A DNA stretch of 64,000 nucleotides from Tetracladium setigerum (lineage: Eukaryota; Ascomycota; Leotiomycetes; Helotiales), in the NCBI GenBank assembly GCA_031472005.1, contig PZJY01000011.1:1178001-1242000 (forward strand), read 5' to 3'. Position numbers and translations under genes: made by a program. Every line of letters starts with the position of its first letter. Within the stretch, counting starts at the first letter, position 1. Below are positions 25,440 through 35,917 of the stretch, one piece after another. Under the pieces are notes generated by a model. The model did not search any database and was not told the DNA's origin. It saw only the letters and a program-made list of their open reading frames with translations.

Positions 25440-25440
25440 A
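25412..25440. repeat. (TTA)n microsatellite
   Basis: A perfect TTA trinucleotide run of about nine units in the hapB upstream tract. Confidence 0.85.
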
Positions 25441-26733
25441 CCCTACGTGCGGGCGCTGCATCGCACTTTGGCTGGTCAGGTTCCCTGGACCACTTGCGCT
25501 CTGTAGCTCATTCTGTATTATTATTCTTATTATTGACGCCTATTCTATGGACTGGAACTTGCTTCTGTGTCTCGTATCAAGCAAGCATCTGATAACCTGA
25601 AGCCCCCCAAGGTTCAGCAAAAGCATGAAGAGTACAAGGTACCTCCTGGTCATCGTCCTCTCTGGCTGTCTGATTGCCTGGCTGTGTACTCCGGACTGTA
25701 GCGTATAATCATCGAATATGCTAGAGTATTATTGGGAAACATTATTATTGACAATCTCGGCCCCTCTCCTCCTTGCCTGCTTCCATCCAAAGTCACGCTC
25801 CCCTGGTCGTCGTCGTCGTCGAAGTAGTAGTAGGAGGAGTGATAAGGTCGTCATTCTCCATCTTTGAAACACTTCCGCCATCATCGAGGCTGCTGGTGAC
25901 TGTTGTGGACTTATGGTAGTGCTTCGTCCGGATCTGGACGGAGCCAATCAACCTCCATATCACCACTTCTCACTTCTCATTTGGCTGTTCCCCAAAGCTC
26001 CCGACATGGACGGGTTCTCTAAGCGCCCAGGTGGGTGTGGCGGATTTACTTCTCCTTCGTGTTCCTGGCGCTTATTGGGATTACTTTTTCGCATTTATCG
26101 TCGCTACAGAACTTCACTGTCGTTTGGCGTCCTTTGATTCGGTGCCTGTGTCCTTGGAGACTTTCCATGAGGCTGAACGGTATTGACAATATGTCGGGGA
26201 AATTGTTTCAACTAAGGAGGCGGGCCGTCGAATGATGGTGGAGAAACATTTCATTCTTGTCATTTTCTAGCGCACAACGAACTCGCGTGGTCATAACTAA
26301 GCTTGTAAGTGTTACTATCGGGATTGCATGGGATTGGATATCGCCTGTTCGGTTTGATGATACTTTGCATCTCGCGTACGTTCTTGGGCTATCGCGAAGC
26401 CACCGTTATTGTCCTCTTCTTTTACCTTTCCATTGCTTTTGATGCCAGGGAAACTGCTATATTCACCAGTACAATACGGGAAAACAGAGCACACGTCCTG
26501 TTACACTACATCAATTACATTGACTTGGCATAAAGAATGCCCGAGTAGGTACATGTTAGCCTTCCATTTAGTCGGGGGCTTCTAGGGATCTCAATCATAT
26601 TCGATCTAAACACAACGACAGTATTGCGGCCTCTACTGCTCGCACTTCTCCTGTCACACCAGAAGACCATACTTGGGAACATAATCAAATGAGGATGCGT
26701 TCAAGGAAATCCGGATTTGACAACGTATACGTA

Positions 26734-27838
26734 TCATTTCTGGTCGAAAAAGGGACAGCCGGGAGGATCATTTGCGTCAGCATCCGCCTTTTCTTTTCCA
26801 GTGTCTCCACGACCAGCGGCGAGCGTTTTGATCCCGTCCAGAGTACCCTCGGTATGTTGTCCATTGCCGTTACCTGCAATCTGCCTGAACATCTCCATGG
26901 GATCAAACCAAGTGTTTACCTCCTGTAATCTCACTGCATCGTCAACCTTCGCGACGGTAACGCCTTGAATGTCAATAGTACCGCCGTGGGCTTTTATGGT
27001 AACTTTGTCGCCCTTTCTTGGCGGCAGAATTGTTACTCGTTAGCCCACGATTCGAATTAGATATCACGGAACGAGAAGCATGGCAACTCACTCGTTATAT
27101 CCAACATAATCATTTTTTATAACGCCCCAGTGTCGCCACCTGAATGCCACCAGAGGAGGGCCACTATATACCTCTAAGACTTCCCAAGCAAATGTGGGCA
27201 TCATCCGCTTGAAGGTCTTGTGAGAGGAAGCGAAATCGGAGTTTTTGGGACTGTAGTATTCGTTGGGAGCAATGATGGCATTGTAGGTTCCTACCTCGAG
27301 CATGTGTTCTGCTGATTGGGGTAGACCACCCTAGGTGTTTGAGGTTATGATTAGAATATTGATACTTGGTGACTGGGAGTGTGGGTAGGGGGAGGGAAAG
27401 GACATGGCATTAAATGCCGGTGGCTCAAATGTTGTTTGCGCATTGAAGTGCATGGCAATTCAAAGTAACGATTTGCAACGAGAGAAAATGTATGGAAGGA
27501 CTTACGTTAATTGCAAATGTGTAGTTTGGTCTGTCAATTGTTCTCCAGTCCGCAATTGAGGTTTTGAAACTGGCCTCTATTTCCCAGTTTTTGACAAGGT
27601 TTTCAACCAAATCAGGGAGACTAGCTGCTTCGTGAGATTTTGTTTTGGCTGCGAAACTATTAGATTTGAGACTGATTGAATATCGGTGGTATTTACTGGT
27701 TTTATACACCTCTCGTGTATTGGAATAGTCTGGTGCTTTGCCATATCGCCACGCCGACGAGTGGTCACCCAATACGGCGTTTGGATTAAGAAGGTAGTCG
27801 GGAAGACCTGTAGCTTGTTGCTTCTCTGTGGATTCCAT
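26734..27838 (-). CDS. Pathogen-related protein-like (SnoaL-like fold) of unknown biochemical role
   Basis: Minus-strand exons 27697–27838, 27506–27648, 27092–27330 and 26734–27016 join in frame to 268 residues. The product begins MESTEKQQATGLPDYLLNPN, then WRYGKAPDY, NWEIEASFKT, DWRTIDRPNYTFAIN, RWRHWGV, HGGTIDIQGVTVAKVD and ends PPGCPFFDQK. This is the pattern I know from fungal and plant proteins annotated as pathogen-related protein, whose fold belongs to the SnoaL/NTF2-like superfamily. The activity is unknown. There is no signal peptide or membrane segment, so a cytosolic protein is expected. The 48-nt first intron is a multiple of three and has no stop, so it can be missed. The 175-nt second intron is the longest in the gene. 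It is on the same strand as hapB and divergent from lsm2. Confidence 0.82.
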
Positions 27839-29162
27839 GCCGAAGGTTGAAAACAAGTTGAAAGGCTTCCATCAGTCTTCGGCCCATGGCTCGGTATATA
27901 TGGATTCATATCCTCCCTCTAGGTGAAGGGAAGTGCGATCGGCAAAGGGCCAATGCAACTAATAGAGTTACCCGAGCGAAGATGTTTTGAAAGCTGCAGG
28001 AGACTTGGTCGTAACACTAATTCCTTACTTGCACATGTGGACCAACCTCTAGTATGCTGGTATGGAAACACGCAACTGCCGCCTCTGGCCTCACGGCGGT
28101 AACATAACGTCCAGGCTGAGAACTCTAGAACATACTGCAGTACCAGTTTTTGTGCGGTATTGTAAGTACCCTGTCAAATTAATTAAATTGCTAGCCATCA
28201 TGGTGTCTATTGCCTCTACGTCCACGACCCTCGAATCATAGATGCACGTTCCGTCTTTACATGTGATAACTTTCGAATGGAGATTCAAACGGATACATCC
28301 CGATTCGCCGAATGCAAGGCAGCCTCTGTTCCGACTCTCGAGCCGCTATATTACCTCGAAGTATTTGAACCTTGAACCTAAACCGATGCAAAGAATGGCT
28401 ACTCTGCGGGGCAAGTTGTGGAGCGTTTACTCCGAGTTGTCATGTATTCGGTGGTCCGTTCAAATAATAGACAGTTTCGATGCCCGTTTGACTCGCGACA
28501 TCTAGACAAAGTCGCATATTTTCAAGACCGTGAAAAAAGAATGGGGACTCAACTATAAACATCAATTGATAGGGAAAAAGCGCGGAGAGAAAAGTCTACA
28601 TTCAAAATTATTTTCAACTTCAAAGAAGCTTCCCTCTTTAAGACATTCTGTGGCGTTACTGAAAACGACCTCTTCTCACAGCTTTGAGGAAAGATAGATG
28701 ATTCTTTCGACTTGTAAGATGGGCATTAGCACTGACCATTGAAGTACAATTGGTCTCAGATACGCCAGAGAGAATCAGGTGGAAGAATGCCTTCAAACAG
28801 CCAAAGAGTAACATAAGACAAAGGAACTCACAGATGGGCGACGGCTAGAAGGCTGCCGGCTGGCCAAGGGAATCAATTCCGCAAAGCATTTGCCCATCGT
28901 CATATATGACCTCAACAGAAATTGGCATCGTCTAGGTGTTGCCAGAAATAATAGGCTTGTTAAATATACCTCGGTACCTACTTACCTACCTAGGTAGGAC
29001 CGGTAATCAAAGTAGATATTATTATTTGACGAAGCCCCATTTCATGAAGTTGCCTGTCGTTTAAAGCTAATGCTTGGCATTAGCTTGGCATACAACGAAT
29101 AGCTTCACCACCCCTCGCCCCTCCATCCAACCAACCAACAAAAGACGATCTAATCTTCCAGG
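27839..29162. other. Intergenic region between the pathogen-related gene and lsm2
   Basis: About 1.3 kb with no supported gene. It contains divergent promoters and the 14-bp palindrome noted separately. Confidence 0.5.
28985..28998. promoter_or_regulatory. Perfect 14-bp palindrome CCTACCTAGGTAGG upstream of lsm2
   Basis: The sequence equals its own reverse complement and lies 165 bp before the lsm2 ATG. Related GGTAGG/CCTACC clusters occur before other genes in the window (about 13963–13986 and 35766–35797). A role as a regulatory site is inferred. Confidence 0.4.
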
Positions 29163-29615
29163 ATGCTATTCTTCAGGTAATTTTGTATTTTTCCATATCC
29201 CAGGAGCACTGCTAACCGCGCGACTAGCTTTTTCAAAAGCATTGTTGGTGAGAGTGTTGTGGTGGAGTTGAAGAATGATGTGCAACTGCGAGGCACGCTG
29301 AAATCGGTTGACCAGTACCTCAACATTAAGCTGGACGATATACAAGTGGTAGAGGAGTTGAAGTACCCCCATATGGTGTGTAGGATAGTCTGCGTAGCAA
29401 TGGAGAATTCTGGTTAACACGTTAACAGTCGTCGGTCAAGAACGTCTTCATCAGAGGCAGCGTGGTTAGATATGTTCACCTGCCTAGCAATGCAGTGGAT
29501 ACGGCGCTATTAGAAGATGGTTAGTACTTATGGAAAGTCCCCGTATGAGTCCCCTACTGATAAGTTCATAGCTACGAGGAGAGAGGCTTCCCAACAAGCA
29601 TTGAAGGCGAAGTGA
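29163..29615 (+). CDS. lsm2: U6 snRNA-associated Sm-like protein Lsm2
   Basis: Four small exons, 29163–29176, 29228–29375, 29429–29519 and 29572–29615, join in frame to 98 residues. The first exon is only 14 nt (MLFF plus two bases). The protein reads MLFFSFFKSIVGESVVVELK, then the Sm1 motif with LRGTLKSVDQYLNIKLDD and the Sm2 motif FIRGSVVRYVHLP, almost the textbook Lsm2 sequence. Lsm2 is part of the Lsm2–8 ring that binds the 3' U-tail of U6 snRNA in the nucleus and of the Lsm1–7 ring that promotes decapping of mRNA in the cytoplasm. Three introns in under 460 bp make it easy to miss by simple ORF calling. Confidence 0.95.
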
Positions 29616-30417
29616 GGGCGGCAGCGAGCGTGAGGCAGTGGAGGTTGGTTATACACCTGAGAATCTATGGGAACGCCAGAGGGCTACATGATCTCGACAC
29701 TCTGGCGGATTCCGTGGCACTGGAATTGCTTCTGATGTAGACAAGATTACTGGCCTACCTGAGTGCCACTGCGTTGGAGTTGGACCTGAGGGGTGATGGG
29801 TAGTTTGCCAAGTGGTGGAAATGTGATCGCGAAAGGAATATACCCCGGAATCAAAGTATCCCTACCTACCTATCTATCCAGCATGTGTCCAAGTGTCCTT
29901 TGCGGTGAAATAGATTTCTGGAGACGAGTGGGAAGTGCTCAGCAGGTGCAAATTATTCTCACAAAGAACGAATTGCCCAAAATCGAGGTTTTCAATCCTC
30001 CTAGGTCGAACCCATAACTGCACATAATATCCATTCCCTCGACGAAATGGCTAGACAGTGAACTTCTGCACAGATTAAATAGCACCGACAGTCTATAACT
30101 ACGTCCCAGCCGGCACTTGGTACATTTGGCATATATCGTTCCAGTCCTGTCGTTACGAGTAATTTGTGTCATGTGATTTGGCGTTCAGAAGAAACGCGAC
30201 GTCGGGGCAAACCTCAATTAATGATGACTCTACTCCTCGTCCGCACAATCTCAACGGCGTCTACACATCTTGTACAATCGCCAAGGGCTAGCATCTTGCC
30301 TACCATCACTAGTTTCTGACGAACTGTCTGAATCTCTGCCTCGTTGCAATACTACACATCTTCACGGCAACCGCAAAGCCAACACCCTCCACCCAAACCT
30401 AGAGAACTCCTCCCCGG
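29616..30417. other. Intergenic region between lsm2 and pso2
   Basis: About 800 bp with the 3' end of lsm2 and the promoter of pso2. No gene is supported. Confidence 0.5.
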
Positions 30418-33400
30418 ATGTTTCGAAAGCCACGAGAAAATTCGAGTTCATCAGCAGACAGTCTCCCAATGCTTTCCACAGGAAGACCTCCCACGCCACC
30501 GGATGGCACCCGACCAGTTCCATCCTCTATCATTTCGCCATCGTCAACGAAACCCCTCACCCCGTTACCCAAATCGAAGTCGAACCTCCCCCGGTGAAAA
30601 CCAGTGCAAAGAAAACGGGTCTTCCTGGCAAGCCAAACAAAAGCATACTCAGTTTCTTCAAGAAGGTAGATTCGCCATTGAAGGAGGATTCGATATTCGT
30701 CTCCCAGGGATCGCATGCGGACGTGCCTGCGAGGCCCAAAGGTGTAAAAGATGAATCAGAACACGTCATTGGTGACATTGACAACATCGAAGAAGACTTG
30801 CGGTTCAACGAAGTCAATGGGTCTATCAAAAAGAGAAAGACTTCAACTACGTGTCTTGGAGTGGCAGGCGCAGCATCTGAATCGTTTGACATTGCCAAAA
30901 TTCAGAATGAACCTATTAAGGTTTCTGCGAAACCAAGGAAGCCAGCAAGTAAAAAACCACGTCGCTCTGGCCCATTCATGTCAGACTCCGAATCCGAGAA
31001 TGATGAGAGTAGGAGCTGCTCAGCAACGTCTTTTTTGGCGGTACCGGGCATGAAATCCGGTGAGATTCAAGACGGTAGGGAAAGTGTTTCCGATGGGAAT
31101 TCTACGGGACCAAAGATATCCAAGAAACCATCAATACCTACGCAATCAGAGGACTCGTCTTGGCGAAAGCGAGTGGATGTTGCAGACGCGCAGGCTAAGT
31201 GGGACGCCTTACAGCCAAATAAACACAAAGCAAATATTGAAAAGGCTGAGGCGTCATCTGAGAGTGAGTACGAGGTGAAGAAGAAATATGTTCCCAAAGC
31301 TACGGCTTTGAAAAAGAAGATCACAAGTGCGGAACCGACCATCAGTTTTTCAATTGGGACTAATTCAGAGGAGAAGAGCAAATATGAGGTCCCATCTCTT
31401 CAGAGCGGGACCACGAAGGCAGGCTCATTGACTAGCGAGAGTGGAGGTAAGAATGGTTTTGTACTGAGAGATTCAGTCCTGGGGAACGAGGCCACCAGAA
31501 CAGATGATTGGGGGCAATTCGAGGATCTGGACGACTTCCCAGATGATTTTGCGGAGGGCGAAGAGTTTGCGGAGCGGAAGTGGATGGAGCAACAAGCCCA
31601 GCTGGAAGCGGCTGAGCAAATCCTCTCCGACAAGCCTTCAACGAATTTGACGATGGTTTTCGAGAAGAGGAGTTGATACCAACCTGTCCTATTTGTGATA
31701 CCAGCCTTGAGGGTGTCTCCTCAGACAGTGCGACAAGACATGTCAACGGGTGTCTTGATGGGAATCCGATGCCTTTGCTGAAACAGGAAGCAGAGAAGTC
31801 AAAAGAATCGGAGAGACAGAAAGCATCGAAAGAAGTCAAACTGATGCCTCCGAATGGCAGCAAGCAATTTATTCGAAAATCTGCAATCCCACGACCAGGC
31901 CAGGCAAACCCAATAGAGCTGGGGGAAAGCGTGGTTCTGGCCCAACAACCGCATTCTCCCAGTTGATGTCTGGTAAAGTAGAGGATGTAGCTTGGGCAAA
32001 TGCGGCAGCAGCAGAGAACTCTTCGAGAGGAAAGCCAGCATACCTGAGGACTTGCCCTTTCTACAAAATTATGCCTGGACTTTTCATTTGTGTGGATGCA
32101 TTTCGATACGGCGCGGTACAAGGTTGCAATGCCTACTTTCTAAGCCATTTTCACAGTGACCATTACATTGGACTCACTTCCACATGGTGTCATGGTCCCA
32201 TTTACTGTAGCAAGGTTACTGCCAATCTGGTGAAGCAACAACTGCGGGTTGATCCAAAGTGGGTGGTGTCTTTGGAATTCGACGTAAAATCTGAGGTTCC
32301 TGGGACGCAAGGCGTACAAATCACCATGATACCTGCCAATCATTGCCCAGGAAGCTCGTTGTTTCTCTTCGAAAAGGTTGTTGGTCGGGGGCCCAACTCC
32401 AAGACCCAGAGGATACTCCATTGTGGAGATTTCAGAGCTTGTCCAGCACATATCGCCCATCCTCAACTCATGCCAGACCTCGTCGATTCCATCACAGGGA
32501 AGACGAAACAACAAAAGATCGATGTATGCTATCTCGATACAACCTACCTAAATCCGAAATATTCATTTCCTTCGCAGGAGGAGGTTATCAAAGCATGCGC
32601 CGACATGTGTGTAAGTCTCACAAAGGACCGAGCTGATGAGAGCGATGCTTGGGAGGTTGTTAAGAAGCAACGAGCTGGTGCTGGGATGAATAACTTTATT
32701 TCTGCAGGTCTCAAACCAGAAGATGAGAGCATCGCCATGGAAATCGGGAGCACTAAGGCACGTGGTCGATTGCTTGTCATATGCGGTACATACAGCATCG
32801 GAAAAGAAAGAATATGTATGGGGATTGCAAGAGCGCTGGACTGCAAAATCTGGGCACCGCCAGGGAAAATGCGAATATGTGCTGCTCTGGAAGATCCAGA
32901 ATTGATGAGTCGAATGACAGACGATCCGAAGGAGGCGCAGATACATATGCAAATGTTAATGGAGATTCGAGCGGAGACATTGCAGGAGTATTTAAATTCC
33001 TATAAACCGCATTTCAGTCGAATTGTAGGGTTCCGACCTAGTGGATGGAATTACCGACCTCCCATCTCTCGGTAGGTTTTCAAACACATACCTTACGGCA
33101 GCCCTAACCTCACTAGCTTTACGGACTCCCCTTCAGTCTCGACGATCCTCAACTCTGTGAACTGGCGATCTGGGTATAGCATGGCCGAGCTTGTTCCCCA
33201 GCGTGGTTCAACGCGAGAGGCATCTTGTTTTGGTGTGCCGTACTCAGAACACAGCTCGTTCAGGGAGCTTGCTATGTTCGTGTGCGCCTTGCGAATTGAG
33301 AAAGTAGTTCCGACGGTCAACATTGTGTGTAGTTTGTACATCCCATAATAAACGTGGGGAAGGATGGCTAACTTTTCGATTATAGGGGTACGATACTAAA

Positions 33401-33889
33401 ATTTTCATTGTTTTCTGTTCTTGCCTCTATAAAGACGTCATTTCCTCCCTGTTTGTTTGTATGATGATCTCATGCTCCTGTTTGTGCTGTTCATCGGGTT
33501 TCGAGCCGATGCAGATTATTTTTGTTTCATGCACAAGCGTTCCGTGAGTCCTCATCTTTAGTGAGAATGTTGGATGCATCCTTCTCGTAGCCTGCATTAA
33601 AGCCTTTCCCTTTTTCATCCCCCAACAACCCAATCCATAATCTGCCTGTTCTCGCCCGCACAGGGCTCCCTTGTACCCCCTCAGAAGCGTGAATCCTAAG
33701 CCCAGGCTCGACCACTCTCTTGGAGTGATATCATGGGACAGCTCAACTCTCACCATACCTTTACTAACAGCTTTCAGAAGCGCGGCAGGAAGAGCGAAAA
33801 TGAAGAGTTGGGTTGACAAGTGGTTAGCTGAGAGAAGGAAGGGGGGCGTCATCAAAATTGGTGAGGGAGAAGGCGAGGTTAGATGGTGA
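30418..33889 (+). CDS. pso2: DNA cross-link repair nuclease Pso2/Snm1 (three single-base frame breaks in the assembly)
   Basis: The start is ATG 30418 (MFRKPRENSSSSADSLP), the first ATG after an in-frame stop. The frame moves by one base at the C5 run 30588–30592, again within about 31616–31650, and again at the G5 run 31921–31925. Correcting one base at each gives about 992 residues. Domains in order: a disordered N-terminus with the PIP-like KSILSFFKK; acidic linkers; a UBZ4-type finger (CPIC … HVNGC, about 31682–31760); the metallo-beta-lactamase domain with the HFHSDH metal motif near residue 577; and the beta-CASP/DRMBL region ending in RPSGWNYRPP. Introns are 33072–33116 and, less certainly, 33327–33777; the last exon encodes the conserved tail MKSWVDKWLAERRK. 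Pso2 is a 5' exonuclease that processes interstrand cross-links in the nucleus. Confidence 0.9.
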
Positions 33890-35357
33890 ACGTGGGCAGT
33901 ATGATTTGAAGTTGTCTCTCGACTTTCAATCGTGCTGATGATGTTGTGAGCTTCATCAGACCATGGAGTTGCCCTCGGTCTTTGCAGTCTTCTCCACAGA
34001 AGTTACAGCAGTAACTTAGATAGATGTAGGTTTCTGCGATGCTCTTGTCTAGAAGGTGAATCTATGGCCATTCTTCTTGAAGAGCAGAGGTACTCGCAGG
34101 CGCATTCTTTTCGACCATTGGGGATAATTTTGCTACATGAGCATTTGGCAGAGGCAGTATGTTGATAGTCCGGTTGATTGATCATATGGATGGGCTCGCC
34201 AATGTCAATGAAGAGACCTGCAATGAGAGAGAGAAATCTTTCTTAAGCCGAGGGTGAGGGTGAAGGTGAAGGATATTTGCCTATTCTATCATATCACGTC
34301 GTCTTGCTCTGCGCATCTCACGTGATGACTAACTCATGGCGACGACCACCCCTAACTTGTTGGAAGGGCAGTTGGCAGATTCTCTGCCGCAGGCCAGGGT
34401 TGTGCTGTCCCTCTCTCACACACCTTGCTTCGCAATGATAATAGTAATAGTAAGAATGATAATGATAATGGCGCGCCGTTGTCTCCGTTGTTGTCGTCGT
34501 TGCTGCGGCGTTGTGGTTGGTGGTGGTCTCTTTTCCCAGTTGAGCAACGTCGCACGCGACACATTCCCTTTTGCAAGCGCCAATTCTGCCATGGCCGGGC
34601 AAGCTTTCGTGGGTGGCTTGAAAGTGTGCTTGATTGTGCTGCCGAGCCGAGCAGGTGCATGACGAGGCCGCAAATTGCGTCGCAAATTCTCGTAAAGTTG
34701 TGGACGATCGTGGATGATTCCCTGAAAGAGTGTGAAGGATATCCAGATGGCAAGATGATGTTGGCACCACGCTCGCCAACGAAACAGGAACGTGTTCACG
34801 CTCCGTCGTCTGATAGGCCGCACATGGGCATGCGCCTGGTGGTGTGGGGTGTGGTGTACTCCGTATGCTTTTGCAACAGCAGCTTGTGCAGGTCAGACAG
34901 ACAGATGATGCACTGATGCACTGATGCAGGCCGAGACGGCAAACGGCGGCGGCGGCGGCGGCGACGGGCGTGAAGAGTTCTCACCCTCTTCGTGGAGACT
35001 ACTATCCAGGAGGGGAATGGTCAGGTTAGGGTTAGATGGTTGATCCAGCTAAGCTAATAATAACAATCAAAAAATAAAGAAGAAAAATAGGTAATAATTG
35101 AAGCTGTCATTAATAAGGTGGTGGAAGGTAGTAAGTAAGTAACAATGAGAGTATTGTATTGTATTGTAATCTTACCTATCCTTTTTATGTAATTTAATAT
35201 CAGTCTAACAATCATACCGTACATATGGTACTAGGTACCTAATGACTAGATATTAATCGATACACGCAGCGGAAGGCCGGTACATCCAGAACACACACAA
35301 ACAGCCACTTTTGGTGTGGGGACTACTTCCATCGCTCTATTCGTCTTCTTCTTCTTT

Positions 35358-35392
<35 letters not shown>

Positions 35393-35917
35393 GCAATGCC
35401 ACTCGCTGCCTTCCATCATTGGGGCTCTAACCTACCTAACTAGCCAGCCAGCCGGCCAGCCATCAAGCTTTTCTCTTAGCCCAGCCAAGAAGTCAAGTTG
35501 ACCCCCGTTACCACATCGCGTATGACCAAGGTCAATTAATTCTGAAAAATACCGACCTTACCTAAGATGTTTACCTTGCCTTTCTCCCACTATTTGCTAG
35601 GCAAGTTCTGTGTGGCGTGTGTGGTATGTATGGTTCATGGTTCATGGATTATGGTGGAGCTGGGCTTGGATCTGTTGGATCGCGACTGCAAAGAATGGGT
35701 AGGTCCCAACTACTCCATCTTTCGCGCTCCATATTTCATTCCCAGATTGTATAAGGTAAGGCGGTACTAGATAGGTAAGGTAGGTAAGGTAGGTACCTAT
35801 ATAACACACCTCTCTTGCCCACCCACTTCCCTCCCATCCGGGCATTCCACTCACCTCCTCATTCCTTTTCTTTTCTTTACCACCTTCAGGCACTTCCTAC
35901 ACATCACCAATTGAAGG
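33890..35917. other. Intergenic region upstream of the MFS transporter
   Basis: About 2 kb without a supported gene; the open frames around 34.3–35.0 kb are overlapping low-complexity shadows. It contains a long CT run, GGTAGGTAAGGTAGG-type clusters (35766–35797) and a TATATAA-like sequence about 120 bp before the transporter start. Confidence 0.5.
35360..35388. repeat. (CT)n microsatellite
   Basis: A perfect CT dinucleotide run of about 14 units in the transporter upstream region. Confidence 0.85.

Larger units (their letters stand above)
22240..26733. other. Gene-free tract upstream of hapB (4.5 kb)
   Basis: This holds the promoter and probably a long 5' leader of hapB. Open frames such as those around 22.3–22.7 kb and 24.2–24.7 kb are low-complexity and unsupported. 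Strongly biased purine/pyrimidine tracts and several microsatellites lie between 23.5 and 25.5 kb. A CCAATCA box occurs near 25947, but it is 3.7 kb from the start codon. Confidence 0.45.

Noticed and set aside
33427..33855. Minus-strand frame of 142 codons over the pso2 3' end
   Set aside because: It is antisense to the conserved pso2 tail exon and has no recognisable domain.
30418..33889. pso2 as a genuine pseudogene
   Set aside because: The breaks are single missing bases, two of the three in C/G runs, like those in the essential genes sec10 and trm5, and all catalytic motifs remain intact. Sequence error is the simpler reading.
34318..34916. Several overlapping frames on both strands before the MFS transporter
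   Set aside because: They arise from low-complexity trinucleotide-rich sequence, with no consistent codon pattern or motif.
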